Origin: Acidobacteriaceae bacterium
GTDB lineage: Bacteria > Acidobacteriota > Terriglobia > Terriglobales > Acidobacteriaceae
NCBI GenBank assembly: GCA_003165075.1
Contig: PLSM01000122.1
Span: forward strand, 1-43,114
Length of the DNA: 43,114 nucleotides
Direction of reading: 5' to 3'
Shown here piece after piece: positions 42,133 to 43,114 of this stretch. The translations under genes were made by a program, and so were the position numbers. Within the stretch, counting starts at the first letter, position 1. Each line of letters opens with the position of its first letter. The notes under the pieces were generated by a model. That model had not been told where the DNA came from, did no database searches, and worked only from the letters and a program-made list of their open reading frames with translations.

Positions 42133-42173
42133 CTATCCTCCGCAGGATTCGGTTATGGGCTTGTCTCCGAGCA

Positions 42174-42755
42174 TCACGGTTGATCTAAGCCGCGTTTTGC
42201 GGCTGCTATTTCCAGCAGGTCCATCAGGCTGTGCATCAGGAACTGGTGTCCCTCCTGGATGCGAGCCGTGTCCGTGTGCCGCACCAGCAGGGCCTCGTCC
42301 GCCAACGCCAGCGCAGCTCCGCCATCCTTGCCCAGGAACGCGATGGAGGCGATTCCCATTTCCTTGGCTGCTTTAAGAGCCTCAAGTATGTTGGCCGAGC
42401 GCCCGCTGGTGCTGAACGCGATCAGCACATCGCCGCGCCGTCCCAACGCCCGCACCTGCCGGGAGAAGATTTCGTCGAACTTGTAATCGTTGCCCACGCA
42501 GCTCGCAATCACGGGATCGGTTCCCAGCGTGATTGCCGCCAGCGGCGCACGGTCCGTCTTGTAGCGGCCCACTAGCTCGCCGGCTAGGTGCATCGCTTCC
42601 GCGGCGCTGCCACCGTTGCCGCACAGCAGCAGTTTGCCGCCGCTTTTCAGACTGGCCGCGCATCGTTCGGCCGCGCGCCCCAGTTCGTCCTCCAGGCCTC
42701 GCAGTGACGCCATCACCGTCAAACATTCCTGCAACGATTGCAAATAGTCGCTCAT
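42174..42755 (-). CDS. gmhA: SIS-domain phosphoheptose-isomerase-like protein
   Basis: 193 aa, the length of GmhA, which converts sedoheptulose-7-P to D-glycero-D-manno-heptose-7-P for LPS or S-layer heptose. SIS signatures GNGGSA (46-51) and FSTSGRSANI, with GmhA-type metal residues His56 and Glu60 and a C-terminal QEGHQFLMHSLMDLL. ATG 42755 overlaps the stop of the upstream ROK gene (ATGA), so the two are cotranslated. A ROK kinase partner is unusual for heptose (HldE is normal), so a SIS isomerase for another sugar phosphate remains possible. Confidence 0.85.
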   Translation of the reverse strand: MSDYLQSLQECLTVMASLRGLEDELGRAAERCAASLKSGGKLLLCGNGGSAAEAMHLAGELVGRYKTDRAPLAAITLGTDPVIASCVGNDYKFDEIFSRQVRALGRRGDVLIAFSTSGRSANILEALKAAKEMGIASIAFLGKDGGAALALADEALLVRHTDTARIQEGHQFLMHSLMDLLEIAAAKRGLDQP

Positions 42756-43114
42756 GCTCTTGCTGCCTCTTTCCCCGTTTCGGCGTCCCAACCGGCGCCC
42801 GCGTCGATGGCCACGCACAGCGCTGCCACGTCGCCAATGCGCTCACCCAGCGTCGCCGGCACAATGCTGCAAACCGCCAGCGCCTGCGGCAATGCCTCCT
42901 CGCGCAGAGACTTCCGCGCCGGATTCAGCAGCAAATCGCCCATCCGCATCGCCAGTCCCCCAATCACAATGCGCTCCGGATTCAAAACATCCACCAGCAC
43001 AGCCAGCGCCAGTCCAAACTTCTTTCCGCATGTGGTAATAATGCGGCGAGCCACGGCATCCCCTTGTTCCGCGGCCATCCCCACATCCTTTGCTGTCACC
43101 TTGTGTCCTGGCGG
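42752..43114 (-). CDS. ROK-family kinase, C-terminal part (5' end outside window)
   Basis: Only the last ~120 codons are in the window. ITTCGKKFGLALAVLVDVLNPERIVIGG, with LLNPARKSLREEAL after it, is the C-terminal region of a ROK kinase. The ATP- and zinc-binding parts lie beyond the right edge. It overlaps the GmhA-like gene by four bases (ATGA). The visible part cannot distinguish a kinase from a ROK repressor. Confidence 0.85.
   Translation of the reverse strand, partial: PPGHKVTAKDVGMAAEQGDAVARRIITTCGKKFGLALAVLVDVLNPERIVIGGLAMRMGDLLLNPARKSLREEALPQALAVCSIVPATLGERIGDVAALCVAIDAGAGWDAETGKEAARA

Noticed and set aside
1..43114. CRISPR array, tRNA, rRNA or insertion sequence
   Set aside because: No regularly spaced direct repeats, tRNA-like cloverleaf or transposase motifs were seen on reading both strands.

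Overview
This GC-rich window looks like the chromosome of a soil- or peat-type Acidobacteriota, most likely class Terriglobia. This is an inference from family content: twin-arginine-exported glycosidases, ROK kinases, cupin phosphoglucose isomerases, UxaE/ExuT, and hairpin-rich GGGTGCCC and GGGCACGACT intergenic repeats. No rRNA, tRNA, CRISPR array, transposase or phage gene was found. Both ends cut a gene: an Mrp-type ATPase on the left and a ROK-type sugar kinase on the right.

Positions 1-9.9 kb are mainly housekeeping: Mrp/ApbC, a hotdog acyl-CoA thioesterase, a TPR protein, a DPMS-like glycosyltransferase, a zinc-free quinone oxidoreductase next to a CobB sirtuin, an iron-sulfur flavoprotein, a secreted DUF4139 protein, and a cytidylate-kinase-like protein divergent from an ATP-grasp protein with a basic tail.

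Positions 9.9-27.1 kb are accessory. They hold an ACS-family MFS transporter, a lactate-permease-family carrier, and a dispersed corrinoid methyl-transfer set: two UroD-fold methyltransferases, a B12-binding corrinoid protein, a RACo-type ferredoxin/ATPase activator and DUF1638. Interleaved with these are exported glycosidases: a GH38-like DUF5054 protein, a GH59 galactocerebrosidase homologue and a large GH67/GH20-like protein. A DeoR-type regulator ends the run. The arrangement suggests that methylated glycan fragments or methoxylated compounds are cleaved outside the cytoplasm and demethylated inside through a corrinoid protein. The substrate is not identifiable from sequence.

Positions 27.1-43.1 kb are sugar metabolism. 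A tightly overlapping minus-strand operon carries two cupin-type phosphoglucose isomerases, a ROK kinase and an unusual long class I mannose-6-phosphate isomerase. A sugar-porter MFS gene is divergent from it. A second minus-strand operon (ExuT-like transporter, UxaE tagaturonate epimerase, KduD/Ga5DH-like SDR, LarA-family racemase/epimerase) handles hexuronates or aldonates, with a Tat-exported DUF6259 glycosidase divergent from it. After a 498-base repeat-bearing gap come a class-C-type serine hydrolase and a GmhA-like isomerase overlapping the truncated ROK gene.

Together the accessory genes describe export of glycosidases, uptake of sugars and hexuronates by MFS carriers, phosphorylation and isomerisation to central intermediates, and a possible methyl-removal branch.
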